Shown one piece after another: positions 37,296 through 49,100 of a DNA stretch of 64,000 bases. Positions within the stretch are counted from its first letter, which is position 1; each line of letters opens with the position of its first letter. The notes under the pieces were generated by a model. That model had not been told where the DNA came from. It saw nothing but the letters and a program-made list of their open reading frames with translations, and ran no database searches. Origin of the DNA: Euglena gracilis (lineage: Eukaryota > Euglenozoa > Euglenophyceae > Euglenales > Euglenaceae); contig CAAHFI010191642.1 of NCBI GenBank assembly GCA_900893395.1, positions 1 to 64,000 on the forward strand, in the 5' to 3' direction. A program made the position numbers and the translations under genes.

Positions 37296-38838
37296 TCAAC
37301 AAAGCAGTACCCAAATTGATGGCAGACCCTTCTCAACATAAATAATTTGTGTAAATGGAACAAAAAGCAAGCAAACAGGGGGGGGACAAAAAAAGGTCTG
37401 TTTGGCACAACTTGGATCTGTGCATAGATTCAATTCCTCTCCGACATCCCCCTCTTCCTCATCCACTCTCGATGAGGAGACTTCATCATCCTCTGTCGTT
37501 GGCCCACGTCTGCGTGCAATGCCAAGCTGAGCCAAAGGAACGGTGCCTTCGGTGGAAGACCCAGCACCTTGACCTTGGGAGAATGGCGAGGGGGGGAGGA
37601 TCGAAAAAATAACAAACCTCTGCCAAAAATTATTGATGTTCGATTGGCAATAAGATCCAAGGAAGCCTCGGCATCTTCAATGGTCTCCTCAGGTTCCAAG
37701 TGATCTTCTCCTTGAAATATGACCTAAATGTTTTAAACTAGTATCTCATTCCAACACCTTCAAAGAAACCTTTCCCTCTGAACTTAAAGCTCCTTCAAGC
37801 GATTTCAAAATTCGTGGGTTCGTCTTCGTGAACTCAAACATCTGGTGCCAAAATGTAGTTTTCATTATGACACGCGGTCGAACATCCACTTCAAAATCAA
37901 TAAGCCACCTTGGATATTTGTATTGTGCCTTTTAAAAAAAAAGTTTGTTTGAAGAGAAATTTCAACAGAGCCACACCCCATTTGCGGCTGCACTTGTTAA
38001 CATAAAACGTGCCTCTCTTATTGGGGTTCCGCAACCCACAGGTTCTTCGAGGGCAAAATTCTTGTTCAGCCTTGGGTCCCTACATTGAAAATTATTGCAA
38101 AAATGATAAAATATCCACAAACCTGGCCCCTGGAATAATCAAAGCCGATTGCCCAAAATGCCGGCTGAGGTGGCAAGGAAATCCTTTTGCCGTTTGCCAC
38201 AAATTTTGCATCATTGTCTTTCCTTTCATAGTCGTGGCATCTTGTTGAAACAAATTGAAGAGCTCTTCGCTCATGATCTATCAACCAAAAATAAATTGGA
38301 TGAAAATGAACAAAACAATACCGGTTGAGGTTCTAAATTGTCGTGGTGCGCTTTCAAAACATCCTCAACTGAGATTTTTTCATGAGCCTCCTTATATTCG
38401 GCATTGGCTTGCAAATCTCGGCTCATTTTCGGGAGGAGTGCTCTCAAATTGTGCTTTATTATCATTGCCACCAACCTGATGATAAATTTGCAAAGAAATT
38501 GATCCGGAGCAAAAAAAAATACTTTTTGTCATCTCCTTCGGGAACTCCCTGGATTGCTTTTGCGGCATCCAATCCATATTTGCCCCATTCCTTCTTCAAA
38601 AAGATTTTCAATAATTTTTCCTTAAATGCAGCTGTGAAAACAGGGGAAAAAGATAAATGTTTCAATTGAAAACAAAAACCTGCATCTTTGCTTTTGTCGC
38701 ACATGGCATCCAAAGATTGGTGGTTTTCAGCAAGTTGTCGAAATTGAAGCGCCCTGAAATTCGCAAAAAAAATTGGAAATTTTTTTCATTTAAATGAAAA
38801 AAATACCTTTTCCGAGCATCATCGCTCTGCACTTGCAT
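37296..38838 (-). CDS. nine-exon gene, 389-codon protein of unknown function
   Basis: Exons, 5' to 3' on the minus strand: 38838-38807, 38753-38680, 38631-38523, 38475-38322, 38277-38123, 38079-37977, 37928-37770, 37723-37618 and 37573-37296. They total 1170 nt, an exact multiple of three, and read as one frame from ATG to stop. The eight introns are 43-53 nt long with GT...AG ends. The N-terminal 120 residues are rich in Lys, Glu and Leu and probably helical. The middle holds SEELFNLFQQDATTMKGK, then YPRWLIDFEVDVRPRV. The C-terminal part has an acidic run (TTEDDEVSSSRVDEEEGD) and a Cys cluster, CTDPSCAKQTFFC, which may bind metal. I do not recognise the family. The last exon could splice again near 37310. 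A decayed duplicate lies head-to-head just upstream, and its similarity to the coding exons supports the frame. Confidence 0.8.
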
Positions 38839-38879
38839 TGTTTTGAAAAAAAAGGTTTCTAGGAAAAAACAGTGAAAAA

Positions 38880-39330
38880 CCAACGGGTAGAGGTGACGAA
38901 CGAGTGAGTGTTCGACCACGCACACAATCGTGCAAACGACGTTTTGGCACCAGATGTTTGATTCCACGAACCATGCAAATCTCTTAAGCCTAAAACACTT
39001 TGCGCCATATTTATGGGAGAGATCATTTAGAGCCCGAGAAGAGAACTGAAGATGGATGCCTAGGCTTCCTTGGATCAGATTGCCAGTCCTTCTTGCCATT
39101 CTCCCAAAGTCAAGGTGTTGGGACTTCCACTGAAGGCACTGTTCCTCTTGGTAAACTTGGTATTGCATGCCGACGTGGGCCAGCAACAGAGGTTAATGAA
39201 ATCTCCTCAACGAGAGCGGATGAGGAAGGGGGGGGGACATAGGAGACGAATTGAATCAACACACATGTCCAAATTGTGCCAAAAATCCTTTATTTTTCTG
39301 TGTCCCCCCCTTTGCTCGCTTTTTTGTCAA
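38880..39330 (+). pseudogene. decayed partial inverted copy of the nine-exon gene
   Basis: It corresponds to exons 7 to 9 of the 37296-38838 gene, on the opposite strand. Shared protein-level landmarks are FWHQMF (about 38945), DHLEPE (39018), STEGTVPL..LGIA.RRGP (39128-39185), a Ser/Asp/Glu stretch, and ELN..T.P.CAK....FFC (about 39250-39300). The reading frame is not continuous here: the exon 8 equivalent has lost sequence, the exon 8/9 intron is missing, and frame changes occur near 39060 and 39240. The copy begins only a few dozen bases upstream of the intact gene's start codon, so the two diverge from a shared spacer. A C-run TIR element follows directly at 39350. Confidence 0.78.
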
Positions 39331-39349
39331 AAAAAAGTTGGGGGAACTA

Positions 39350-39742
39350 AACCCCCCAAAAAATACCCCTCCAAATAATACCCTCCAAACAATACCCCCC
39401 CCGGGTCTGACTTCGGACGCCGAAATAACACCCCCCCTGGTTTCGGGCCGAAGGCCCGCATTTTGACCTGAAAATGTCGGTAAGAATCATAAGTTCCTGA
39501 CAACAAATTACGAAAAAAATTGATTTTTCTGGATCATCTGACCTCCAAAAAAATGGTAAATTGCAAAAGAAAGTCCAAAAAATGACCCCAAAGGGGGTTT
39601 TGGCGCTATTTTGGCTTTTTACGTGACTTCGAAAAATTTGGAAAAAAATTCGAAAAACAATACCCCCCAAATAATACTCCCCCTCGGGCCAGGACTTCGG
39701 GCGAAGAAATAACACCCCGGGGGGTATTATTTGGGGGGGGGT
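39350..39742. mobile_element. 393-bp TIR element with C/G-run ends
   Basis: The left end, AACCCCCCAAAAAATACCCC, is mirrored by the right end, GGGGTATTATTTGGGGGGGG followed by GTT. A second copy of the AAATAATACCCC motif and of a C(G)GGCGAA(G)AAATAACACCCC motif lies inside each end. It has no coding capacity, so it is MITE-like. A diverged relative is at 33829-34160. Confidence 0.75.
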
Positions 39743-40340
39743 TACACGATGCCCAATCCCCAAGCAGACCATACATCTGCATATTTTTGAACCTCTCCAA
39801 ATAGATTGCAAATGATATCCAAAATGAAACTTCAACATCACATGTGCATCAAAAAAAATTGACAGGTAACAGAAAATTGGTTTGGAATACGGAAAAATTT
39901 TATGCTTGTTTTCAGATGCTTCCCTTGCCTTTTGGTTTCTGAAACATACCTGGCCATGTTTGCTGATTGCCCCCCCCCCTCCCGGCTGTTAAAAAAAAAT
40001 TCTCTTGTGGCACTGTGCACCGAGGTTGAAACGAGGGTTTTGATGGTTTTTTTTGGGCTGATTTTGATCCAAAAATCGGACTAGCTGCAGCCCCCCCCCC
40101 CCGAGATGTACTGTGAACCCCCAAACAGAAATGTCTTGTATTCATGCAAAAAATATGCAAAAATGCATTTTTTAGGAATAATTTGGAAAAATCTTTTTTT
40201 TAAAGCAAACAGAACTTGTGATAATGATTCATTCACAAAGGGAATGGAAGCAACGTGAATGATCAAAGCAAGAAAGCAGATTTAGGTTGCGGGCGCTTCA
40301 TCTTGGGCGGTCACCAAAATGGATTTCTACATACCAACAT
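39743..40340. other. non-coding AT-rich spacer
   Basis: AT-rich sequence with C runs near 39970 and 40091. No coding or repeat structure that I can support. Confidence 0.5.
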
Positions 40341-40602
40341 ACATACACACATACATACATACATACATACATACATACATACATACATACATACATACAT
40401 ACATACATACATACATACATACATACATACATACATACATACATACATACATACATACATACATACATACATACATACATACATACATACATACATACAT
40501 ACATACATACATACATACATACATACATACATACATACATACATACATACATACATACATACATACATACATACATACATACATACATACATACATACAT
40601 AC
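40341..40602. repeat. (ACAT)n microsatellite, about 63 uninterrupted units
   Basis: The repeat is perfect from about 40349 to 40602. It is preceded by slightly impure units (ACACAC at 40345-40350) and ends at ACTTCC. Confidence 0.99.
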
Positions 40603-40867
40603 TTCCAAAATTAAATCAACCTAGCTGACGAAGTTGCATTCTCAGCTGCAATAGATTGACATTTCAGTTTGCGAACGTGGTCGCAGGAGCATTGCGAGGG
40701 ATTTTTTGTACGCCAAGATGGCTTTGAACTTCAGTGAAATTTGCAAATTTGTACCCCAGCTTTGTCCTTCTCAGTGTGGGCATCAAAAAGGGTATCTGCT
40801 GTCAGAGACAAAATTGTCAAAGGTTTTTTTGTCTATTTAGTTGCACATGTGAGACCTAAACCTTGAC

Positions 40868-41479
40868 ATGTGCTCACCCACATATCTGTTTTTTTTTGAT
40901 AAACCTGGCAATGACCTCGTTGGCATAAAAACAAAACAACGTGCGGGAACAGGCATCATACCCATGTGGGCTTCACGAGTGTCACATGATGAATGTGCAA
41001 CGTGTCATCCTAATGGCATTCCCCATCCCGGAGCCCCGTTGACAATCCTTGACATCAAGGACTTCGAGAAAAAGCTTCGACCCCTTGGGACAACTAGAGG
41101 AATCAGGCAAACCACTGGAGGTGGCATTTTGCGAAAATGCTCAGCTGAAGAAATGCTCTCCAGGATGATGCTGTCAAAATCATGTTCAAAGCAACAAGTT
41201 TTTTATCTTCACCATATTCACAATTTGGTAAATTTGGTAAGGAATCCCATTAAAAGACAAGAATATGGGTCCCATGAGCCATTCCCAACCATGGAAACCC
41301 CAAAGGGTAATGACGTTGCTTATGAAAATCCGACCCCATCCCCCGGGGGGAGGTGGCCCAGCCAGCCAGCAATTGTTTTCCAGCCCAGGACCCCTCCTCC
41401 CCCATCACCACCCTTTGGGTGGCTGGGCGGTGGCGGATGGGTGGTGTCGCTTTCGGGGTGCAAAAATGGGCCGAAATAG
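40868..41479 (+). CDS. unrecognised open frame, possible exon
   Basis: A 203-codon plus-strand frame. Residues 15 to 115 look protein-like and include a CATCHPNGIPHPG segment and an acidic/basic helix (DIKDFEKKLRP). No minus-strand frame of 60 codons or more competes across 40700-41240. After about 41210 the translation becomes Pro/Gly-rich and looks non-coding. A possible upstream exon starts at 40718 (MALNFSEICKFVPQLCPSQC), but I could not find a splice joining the two in frame. No family is recognised. Confidence 0.35.
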   Translation: MCSPTYLFFFDKPGNDLVGIKTKQRAGTGIIPMWASRVSHDECATCHPNGIPHPGAPLTILDIKDFEKKLRPLGTTRGIRQTTGGGILRKCSAEEMLSRMMLSKSCSKQQVFYLHHIHNLVNLVRNPIKRQEYGSHEPFPTMETPKGNDVAYENPTPSPGGRWPSQPAIVFQPRTPPPPSPPFGWLGGGGWVVSLSGCKNGPK

Positions 41480-41639
41480 GTTGGAAAAAGGTTGGACAGG
41501 ACCACATTGGACGATTGCAAAATGTGCCATCATCGACCCGGTACTGTTCCCCATTACACCATAAAAACAAGAATCACTGGCAATAAAAAAAATGCAGCGT
41601 GAAAAGCCATTGGGTCGTTTTATTTCGTTATTTTTTGAA

Positions 41640-42290
41640 AAAAAAACCTGGACGTTTGATGCAATGGGCTCTGTCATGTTTTGTCTGAAAGATGGGCTGA
41701 AGTTGATGCCATGGCATCTCCATTGCCTCCACACCGGAGGATTGGTCCTTTTGCATGGAGGAAACAAGCGAGGCCTTTTGGATATAAGCCTCACGTCAAA
41801 GGCTTGGAACTCGCGTCAAAGGCTTGGAACTCAACCAAACAAATTGCCTTTTGCTCGAGCAGGAATTCTTTTACCTTGGAACCAGATTGATATTTTTTTG
41901 ATGCCGCAATTACAATTGCTTTTTTGAGTTTTGAATGCATTGAAAACTCAGTGAATGTTTCGAAAACGCCAGCTAAAATGTTGGAAACCGGGTTGTGCGA
42001 TGCTGGGAGAGAAAGTTGTGCTGCAATCTCTTGCCGTGCCAATGGTCAATTGCAAGTTTTTCCTTGGAATGGACTTCTTTGCTTGCTTGGAAAAGATGAG
42101 TTTAATTTTAGAAAGAGGCATAAAGAAGACTCCAGGAAGTTGGTGTGGCAAAAGCATGGCAAAGAGCCATTGGTGCCATTGACAGCATCAGCCTCCGCCA
42201 GCGGAACACGGCACCAACGTCCATTGACATCAGGCACTGGGTATCTCAAACCCAACGACCATCCTTGAACACAAATTTGCATTTACATGC
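41640..42290 (-). pseudogene. possible spliced gene or pseudogene, unknown product
   Basis: The minus strand reads EIAAQLSLPASHNPVSNI...SKKYQSGSK to a GTAAAAG donor at about 41869. It continues in phase after an AAAAG acceptor near 41774 as ASLVSSMQKDQSSGVEAMEM...HCIKRPG. Upstream, a Cys-rich frame (VNGRWCRVPLAEADAV, about 42200) can reach KQAKKSIPRKNLQ through a 45-nt intron. The frame then changes near 42040, so the gene is either broken there or has one assembly error. Competing plus-strand frames at 41924-42555 are equally open, which limits confidence. No family is recognised. Confidence 0.35.
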
Positions 42291-43334
42291 ACAGCGTCAT
42301 TTGCTTCTGTCAGCAGATGCAATTAACAACGAATTAGGAGGGCAACGAGAAAATTTTAGATACCACTTCCTCTTTGGTGATTTTGGGCTGACTTTCTGGA
42401 TGAGAAAAAAATTCAAAAAAACAGAGTCAAAAAAAGGTGGGGGAAACCCCAAAAAACTATTTGGAGATGGCCCAAGAACCACCCAGAACAGACAAAAAAA
42501 GATGGAATATATTCATCAAAATTTGCCTCAGGAACGTAATCATTTAAAAAAATAAATAAAACACAAAAATACAAACAAAACACTGTGTTGAAAAATTGCT
42601 TTTTTGTGTTGAACCCTTTTTTTATATATAAAAAAACGTTGAAAAAACATGTTGGAAAACATGTTGTTTAAAACCAACTTATGGTCATTGGGCGAGTGCC
42701 TCTGACCTGCCCCCCCCCCCTGAAAATGGCCATTGGCAAGCAAAACCAAACCAACCGACCACATACTTGCCCTGCCAATGGTGACAGTGAGGGGGGGGCA
42801 CTATGGGACTGCACAAATTTAAAAAAAAATCACTTTAATATTCTGTCGCGTTTGTGACGAAACGTCCTCAAATTTTTTTCCTTTTGGGATGATTGGTGAC
42901 AACATCTTCACTTTTGAGGGGCAGAAAGCGAGATATATTTTGGCTTTGTGCTTTTTGTGATTCTTTGGTGATTTCGTTGAGTTGTGAATTTTGAAAAGAT
43001 TCTTTTAAATTTTGGGTATTTTTGGTGGTTTTTGGGCTGACTTTCTGGGTGGGGAAAAAAACTATTTGGATTTGGATTTGGAGATGGAGATGGCTGAGAC
43101 TGACTCTATATGAAACCTCACCTGGGTATTTTGGCACCTGACTGAGGTGTTTTATTGGGGGGGGGGGCATTATGGGGGATTCGAAGTTAGGGAGGGGGGT
43201 AAAACACTGGGGTGAGAGGGGGGTCAAAGGTGGGGTAGGGGTAGGGGTCGGCAGGGTGGGGTTGGGGTCTGCCGACCCCCCCCTCCCCCGGTCACTGGTT
43301 GACTATATGGTTGATTTCCGTGCAGCCCTGCCCA

Positions 43335-43473
43335 TTTTCCAAATAACTTGGAAGGATTTTGATGGTTTAGGTATTCCATAATGAGATTTTTTAAAATGCA
43401 TTTTTCGATTGTATTTTGATGCTTTTTTTCAAATAATCCTGGAGATGGTGCATTGTGCTATGGACATTTGCCA
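43335..43473. repeat. first internal inversion within a 1.1-kb unit
   Basis: Between GCAGCCCTGCCCAT and ACCATGCAAACAAAGC the sequence reads as the reverse complement of the same interval in other units (TTTCCAA...GGACATTTGCCA). Part of the middle is missing. Flanking sequence keeps normal orientation. Confidence 0.88.
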
Positions 43474-43731
43474 ACCATGCAAACAAAGCATTTTTGAGCT
43501 TCCTTTTTCCTTTTATGGAGATTTTGGCAAGAACCACCCAGAACAGACAAAAAAAAGATGGAATACATTCATCAAAATTTGCCTCAGGAACGTATTCATT
43601 TTGCAGAAAAATAAAACACAAAAATACAAACAAAACACTGTGTTGAAAAAATGTTTTTTTGTGTTGAACCCCTGTTTGTTTACATATAAAAAAACGTTGA
43701 AAAAACATGTTGGAAAACAGGTTGTTTAAAA

Positions 43732-44742
43732 CCAACTTATGGTCATTGGGCGAGTGCCTCCGACCTGCCCCCCCCCTGAAAATGGCCATTGGCAAGCAAA
43801 ACCAAACCAACCGACCACATACTTGCCCTGCCAATGGTGACAGTTGCTGAGGCTGTCAAGAAGGCCTGGGGGGGGGGGCGCTATGGGGCTGCAAGAATTA
43901 GAAAAAATTACTTTAATGTTTTGTTGCTGACCTCCGCATTGTGACAAAACCTCCTCAATTTTTTTCCTTTTGGGATGAATTTGGTGACAACATCTTCACT
44001 TTTGAGGGGCAGAAAGCAAGATATATTTTGGCTTTGTGCTTTTTGTGATTCTTTGGTGATTTCTTTGAGTTGTGAATTTTGAAAAAAAATTTTAATTTTG
44101 GGTAATAATAAAACAACAAAATACAAAAATGCAAACAAAACACTGTGTTGAAAAAATGTTTTTTTGTGTTGAACCCCCTGTTTGTTTATATAAAAAAAAC
44201 CGTTGAAAAAACACGTTGGACAACAGGTTGTTTAAAACCAACTTATGGTCATTGGGCGAGGGTGGCTCCGACCTGCCCCCCCCCCTGAAAATGGCCATTG
44301 GCAAGCAAAACCAAACCAACCGACCACATACTTGCCCTGCCAATGGTGACAGTTGCTGAGGCTGTCAAGAAGGCCTGGGGGGGGCACTATGGGGCTGAAC
44401 AAATTAAAAAAAATTACTTTAATGTTTTGTTGCTGACCTCCGCATTTGTGACAAAACCTCCTCAATTTTTTTTCCTTTTGGGATGGATTTGGCGACAACA
44501 TCTTCACTTTTGAGGGGCAGAAAGCGAGATATATTTTGGCTTTGTGCTTTTTGTGATTCTTTGGTGATTTCTTTGAGTTGTGAATTTTGAAAAAAAATTT
44601 AAATTTTGGGTAATAATAAAACAATAAAACACAAAAATACAAACAAAACACTGTGTTGAAAATTTGCTTTTTTGTGTTGAACCCTTTTTTTTTATATAAA
44701 AAAACGTCGAAAAAACATGTTGGAAAACAGGTTATTTAAAAC
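43732..44742. repeat. two shortened derivative units of about 505 bp
   Basis: ACTTATGGTCATTGGGC recurs at 43732, 44238 and 44742. Each short unit carries the same junction, GGGTAATAATAAAACAA (44098 and 44609), where about 0.6 kb of the full unit is missing. One deletion was therefore followed by duplication. Confidence 0.88.
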
Positions 44743-45724
44743 CAACTTATGGTCATTGGGCGAGTGCCTCCGACCTGCCCCCCCCCCTGAAAATGGCCAT
44801 TGGCAAGCAAAACCAAACCAACCGACCACATACTTGCCCTGCCAATGGTGACAGCTGCTGAGGCTGTCAAGAAGGCCTGGGGGGGGGCACTATGGGCTGC
44901 ACAAATTAAAAAAAATACTTTAATGTTTTGTTGCTGACCTCCGCATTTGTGACAAAACCTCCTCAAATTTCTTTTTCCTTTTTTGGGATGATTGGTGACA
45001 AACATCTTCACTTTTGAGGGGCAGAAAGCGAGATATATTTTGGCTTTGTGCTTTTTGTGATTCTTTGGTGATTTCTTTGAGTTGTGAATTTTGAAAGTTT
45101 TTTTTAAATTTTGGGTATTTTTGGTGGTTTTTGGGCTGACTTTCTGGGTGGGGAAAAAATCCAAAAATTATTTGGAGATGGCTGAGAATGACTCTATGTA
45201 AAACCTCACCTGGGAGGATTTTGGCACCTGACTGAGGTGTTTTATTGGGGGGGGTCATTATAGGGGATTCGAAATTAGGAGGGGGGCAAAACGCTGGGGT
45301 GAGAGGGGGGTCAAAGGTGGGGTAGGGGTAGGGGTCGGCAGGGTGGGGTTGGGGTCTGCCGACCCCCCCCCACTCCCCTGGTCAGTGCCTTCCTGGTCAG
45401 TGGTTGACTATATGGTTGATTTCCGTGCAGCCCTGCCCATGGCAAATGTCCATAGCACAATGCACCATCTCCAGCACTATTTGAAAAAAACAATCAAGCA
45501 CAATGTTGTTTATTTTTCAAAAAAAGTCAAAAAAAAGCATCAAAATACAATCGAAAAATGCATTTTAAAAAATCTCATTATGGAATACCTAAACCATCAA
45601 ACTCCTTCCAAGTTATTTGGAAAACCATGCAAAAAAAGCATTTTTGAGCTTCCTTTTTCCTTTTTAGGAGATTTTGGCAAGAACCACCCAGAACAGACAA
45701 AAAAAGATGGAATACATTCATCAA

Positions 45725-45800
45725 AATTTGCCTCAGGAACGTAATCATTTGGAAAAAAAATAAAACAAAAAAATGCTATGGGGCTGCAAACATTAAAAAA
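45725..45800. repeat. separate deletion junction making an 880-bp unit
   Basis: CGTAATCATTTGG and an A-rich stretch run directly into GCTATGGGGCTGCAAACATT. The segment that normally holds ACTTATGGTCATTGGGC is skipped. Confidence 0.8.
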
Positions 45801-46139
45801 AAAATACTTTAATGTTTTGTTGCTGACCTCCGCATTTGTGACAAAACCTCCTCAATTTTTTTTCCTTTTGGGATGGATTTGGTGACAACATCTTTACTTT
45901 TGAGGGGCAGAAAGCGAGATATATTTTGGCTTTGTGCTTTTTGTGATTCTTTGGTGATTTCGTTGAGTTGTGAATTTTGAAAGTTTTTTTTAAATTTTGG
46001 GTATTTTTGGTGGTTTTTGGGCTGACTTTCTGGGTGGGGAAAAAAAACTATTTGGATTTGGATTTGGATTTGGAGATGGCTGAGACTGACTCTATGTAAA
46101 ACCTCACCTGGGAGGATTTTGGCACCTGACTGAGGTGTT

Positions 46140-49100
46140 TTATTGGGGGTGTCATTATGGGGGATTCGAAGTTAGGGAGGGGGGTAAAACGCTGGGGTGA
46201 GAGGGGGGTCAAAGGTGGGGTAGGGGTAGGGGTCGGCAGGGTGGGGTTGGGGTCAGCCGACCCCCCCCTCCCCCGGTCAGTGGTTGACTATATGGTTGAT
46301 TTCCGTGCAGCCCTGCCCATGGCAAATGTCCATAGCACAATGCACCATCTCCAGCACTATTTGAAAAAAACAATCAAGCACAACGTTGTTTATTTTTCAA
46401 AAAAAAAAGTCCAAAAACAGCATCAAAATACAATCGAAAAATGCATTTTAAAAAAATCTCATTATGGAATACCTAAACCAACAAAATCCTTCCAAGTGAT
46501 TTGGAAAAACCATGCAAAAAAAGCATTTTTAAGCTTCCTTTTTCCTTTTTAGGAGATTTTGGCAAGAACCACCCAGAACAGACAAAAAAAAAGATGGAAT
46601 ATATTCATCAAAATTTGCCTCAGGAACGTAATCATTTGGAGAAAAATAAAACACAAAAATACAAACAAAACACTGTGTTGAAAAAATGTTTTTTTTGGGT
46701 TGAACCCCCTGTTTGTTATAAATAAAAAAACCGCTGAAAAAACATGTTGGAAAACAGGTTGTTTAAAACCAACTTATGGTCATTGGGCGAGTGCCTCCGA
46801 CCTGCCCCCCCCCTCCTGAAAATGGCCATTGGCAAGCAAAACCAAACCAACCGACCACATACTTGCCCTGCCAATGGTGACAGTTGCTGAGGCTGTCAAG
46901 AAGGCCTGGGGGGGGGGGCGCTATGGGGCTGCCATTAAAAAAATTACTTTAATGTTTTGTTGCTGACCTCCGCATTGTGACAAAACCTCCTCAATTTTTT
47001 TCCTTTTGGGATGAATTTGGTGACAACATCTTCACTTTTGAGGGGCAGAAAGCGAGATATATTTTGGCTTTGTGCTTTTTGTGATTCTTTGGTGATTTCG
47101 TTGAGTTGTGAATTTTGAAAGTTTTTTTTAAAATTTGGGCATTTTTGGTGGTTTTTGGGCTGACTTTCTGGGTGGGGAAAAAAACTATTTGGATTTGGAT
47201 TTGGATTTGGAGATGGCTGAGACTGACTCTGTGTAAAACCTCACCTGGGAGGATTTTGGCACCTGACTGAGGTGTTTTATTGGGGGGGGGGCAATATGGG
47301 GGATTCGAAGTTAGGGAGGGGGTAAAACGCTGGGGTGAGAGGGGGTCAAAGGTGGGGTGGGGGTAGGGGTCGGCAGGGTGGGGTTGGGGTCAGCCGACCC
47401 CCCCCCTCCCCCGGTCAGTGGTTGACTATATGGTTGATTTCCGTGCAGCCCTGCCCATGGCAAATGTCCATAGCACAATGCACCATCTCCAGCATTATTT
47501 GAAAAAAACAATCAAGCACAACGTTGTTTATTTTTCAAAAAAAGTCCAAAAACAGCATCAAAATACAATGGAAAAATGCATTTTAAAAAAATCTCATTAT
47601 GGAATACCTAAACCATCAAAATCCTTCCAAGTGATTTGGAAAAACCATGCAAAAAAAGCATTTTTGAGCTTCCTTTTCCTTTTTAGGAGATTTTGGCAAG
47701 AACCACCCAGAACAGACAAAAAAAGATGGAATATATTCATCAAAATTTGCCTCAGGAACGTAATCATTTGGAAAAAAATAAAACACAAAAATACAAACAA
47801 AACACTGTGTTGAAAAAATGTTTTTTTTGTGTTGAACCCCTGTTTGTTTATATATAAAAAAAACGTTGAAAAAACATGTTGGAAAACAGGTTGTTTAAAA
47901 CCAACTTATGGTCATTGGGCAAGTGCCTCCGACCTGCCCCCCCCCTGAAAATGGCCATTGGCAAGCAAAACCAAACCAACCGACCACATACTTGCCCTGC
48001 CAATGGTGACAGTTGCTGAGGCTGTCAAGAAGGCCTGGGGGGGGGGCGCTATGGGGCTGCCATTAAAAAAATTACTTTAATGTTTTGTTGCTGACCTCCG
48101 CATTGTGACAAAACCTCCTCAATTTTTTTCCTTTTGGGATGAATTTGGTGACAACATCTTCACTTTTGAGGGGCAGAAAGCGAGATATATTTTGGCTTTG
48201 TGCTTTTTGTGATTCTTTGGTGATTTCGTTGAGTTGTGAATTTTGAAAGTTTTTTTTAAAATTTGGGCATTTTTGGTGGTTTTTGGGCTGACTTTCTGGG
48301 TGGGGAAAAAAACTATTTGGATTTGGATTTGGATTTGGAGATGGCTGAGACTGACTCTGTGTAAAACCTCACCTGGGAGGATTTTGGCACCTGACTGAGG
48401 TGTTTTATTGGGGGGGGGCAATATGGGGGATTCGAAGTTAGGGAGGGGGGTAAAACGCTGGGGTGAGAGGGGGGTCAAAGGTGGGGTGGGGTAGGGGTCG
48501 GCAGGGTGGGGTTGGGGTCAGCCGACCCCCCCCTCCCCCGGTCAGTGGTTGACTATATGGTTGATTTCCGTGCAGCCCTGCCCATGGCAAATGTCCATAG
48601 CACAATGCACCATCTCCAGCATTATTTGAAAAAAACAATCAAGCACAACGTTGTTTATTTTTCAAAAAAAAGTCCAAAAACAGCATCAAAATACAATCGA
48701 AAAATGCATTTTAAAAAAATCTCATTATGGAATACCTAAACCAACAAAATCCTTCCAAGTGATTTGGAAAAACCATGCAAAAAAAGCATTTTTAAGCTTC
48801 CTTTTTCCTTTTTAGGAGATTTTGGCAAGAACCACCCAGAACAGACAAAAAAAAAGATGGAATATATTCATCAAAATTTGCCTCAGGAACGTAATCATTT
48901 GGAGAAAAATAAAACACAAAAATACAAACAAAACACTGTGTTGAAAAAATGTTTTTTTTGGGTTGAACCCCTGTTTGTTATAAATAAAAAAACGCTGAAA
49001 AAACATGTTGGAAAACAGGTTGTTTAAAACCAACTTATGGTCATTGGGCGAGTGCCTCCGACCTGCCCCCCCCCCTGAAAATGGCCATTGGCAAGCAAAA

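Noticed and set aside
40255-40628. Open frames of 93-119 codons on both strands
   Set aside because: They are the (ACAT)n microsatellite read in frames (IHTY and YVCM repeats).
41924-42555. Plus-strand frames overlapping the minus-strand candidate at 41640-42290
   Set aside because: They are open and partly protein-like. The minus strand has a GTAAAAG donor and an in-phase acceptor joining two coherent segments, so I preferred it, without certainty.
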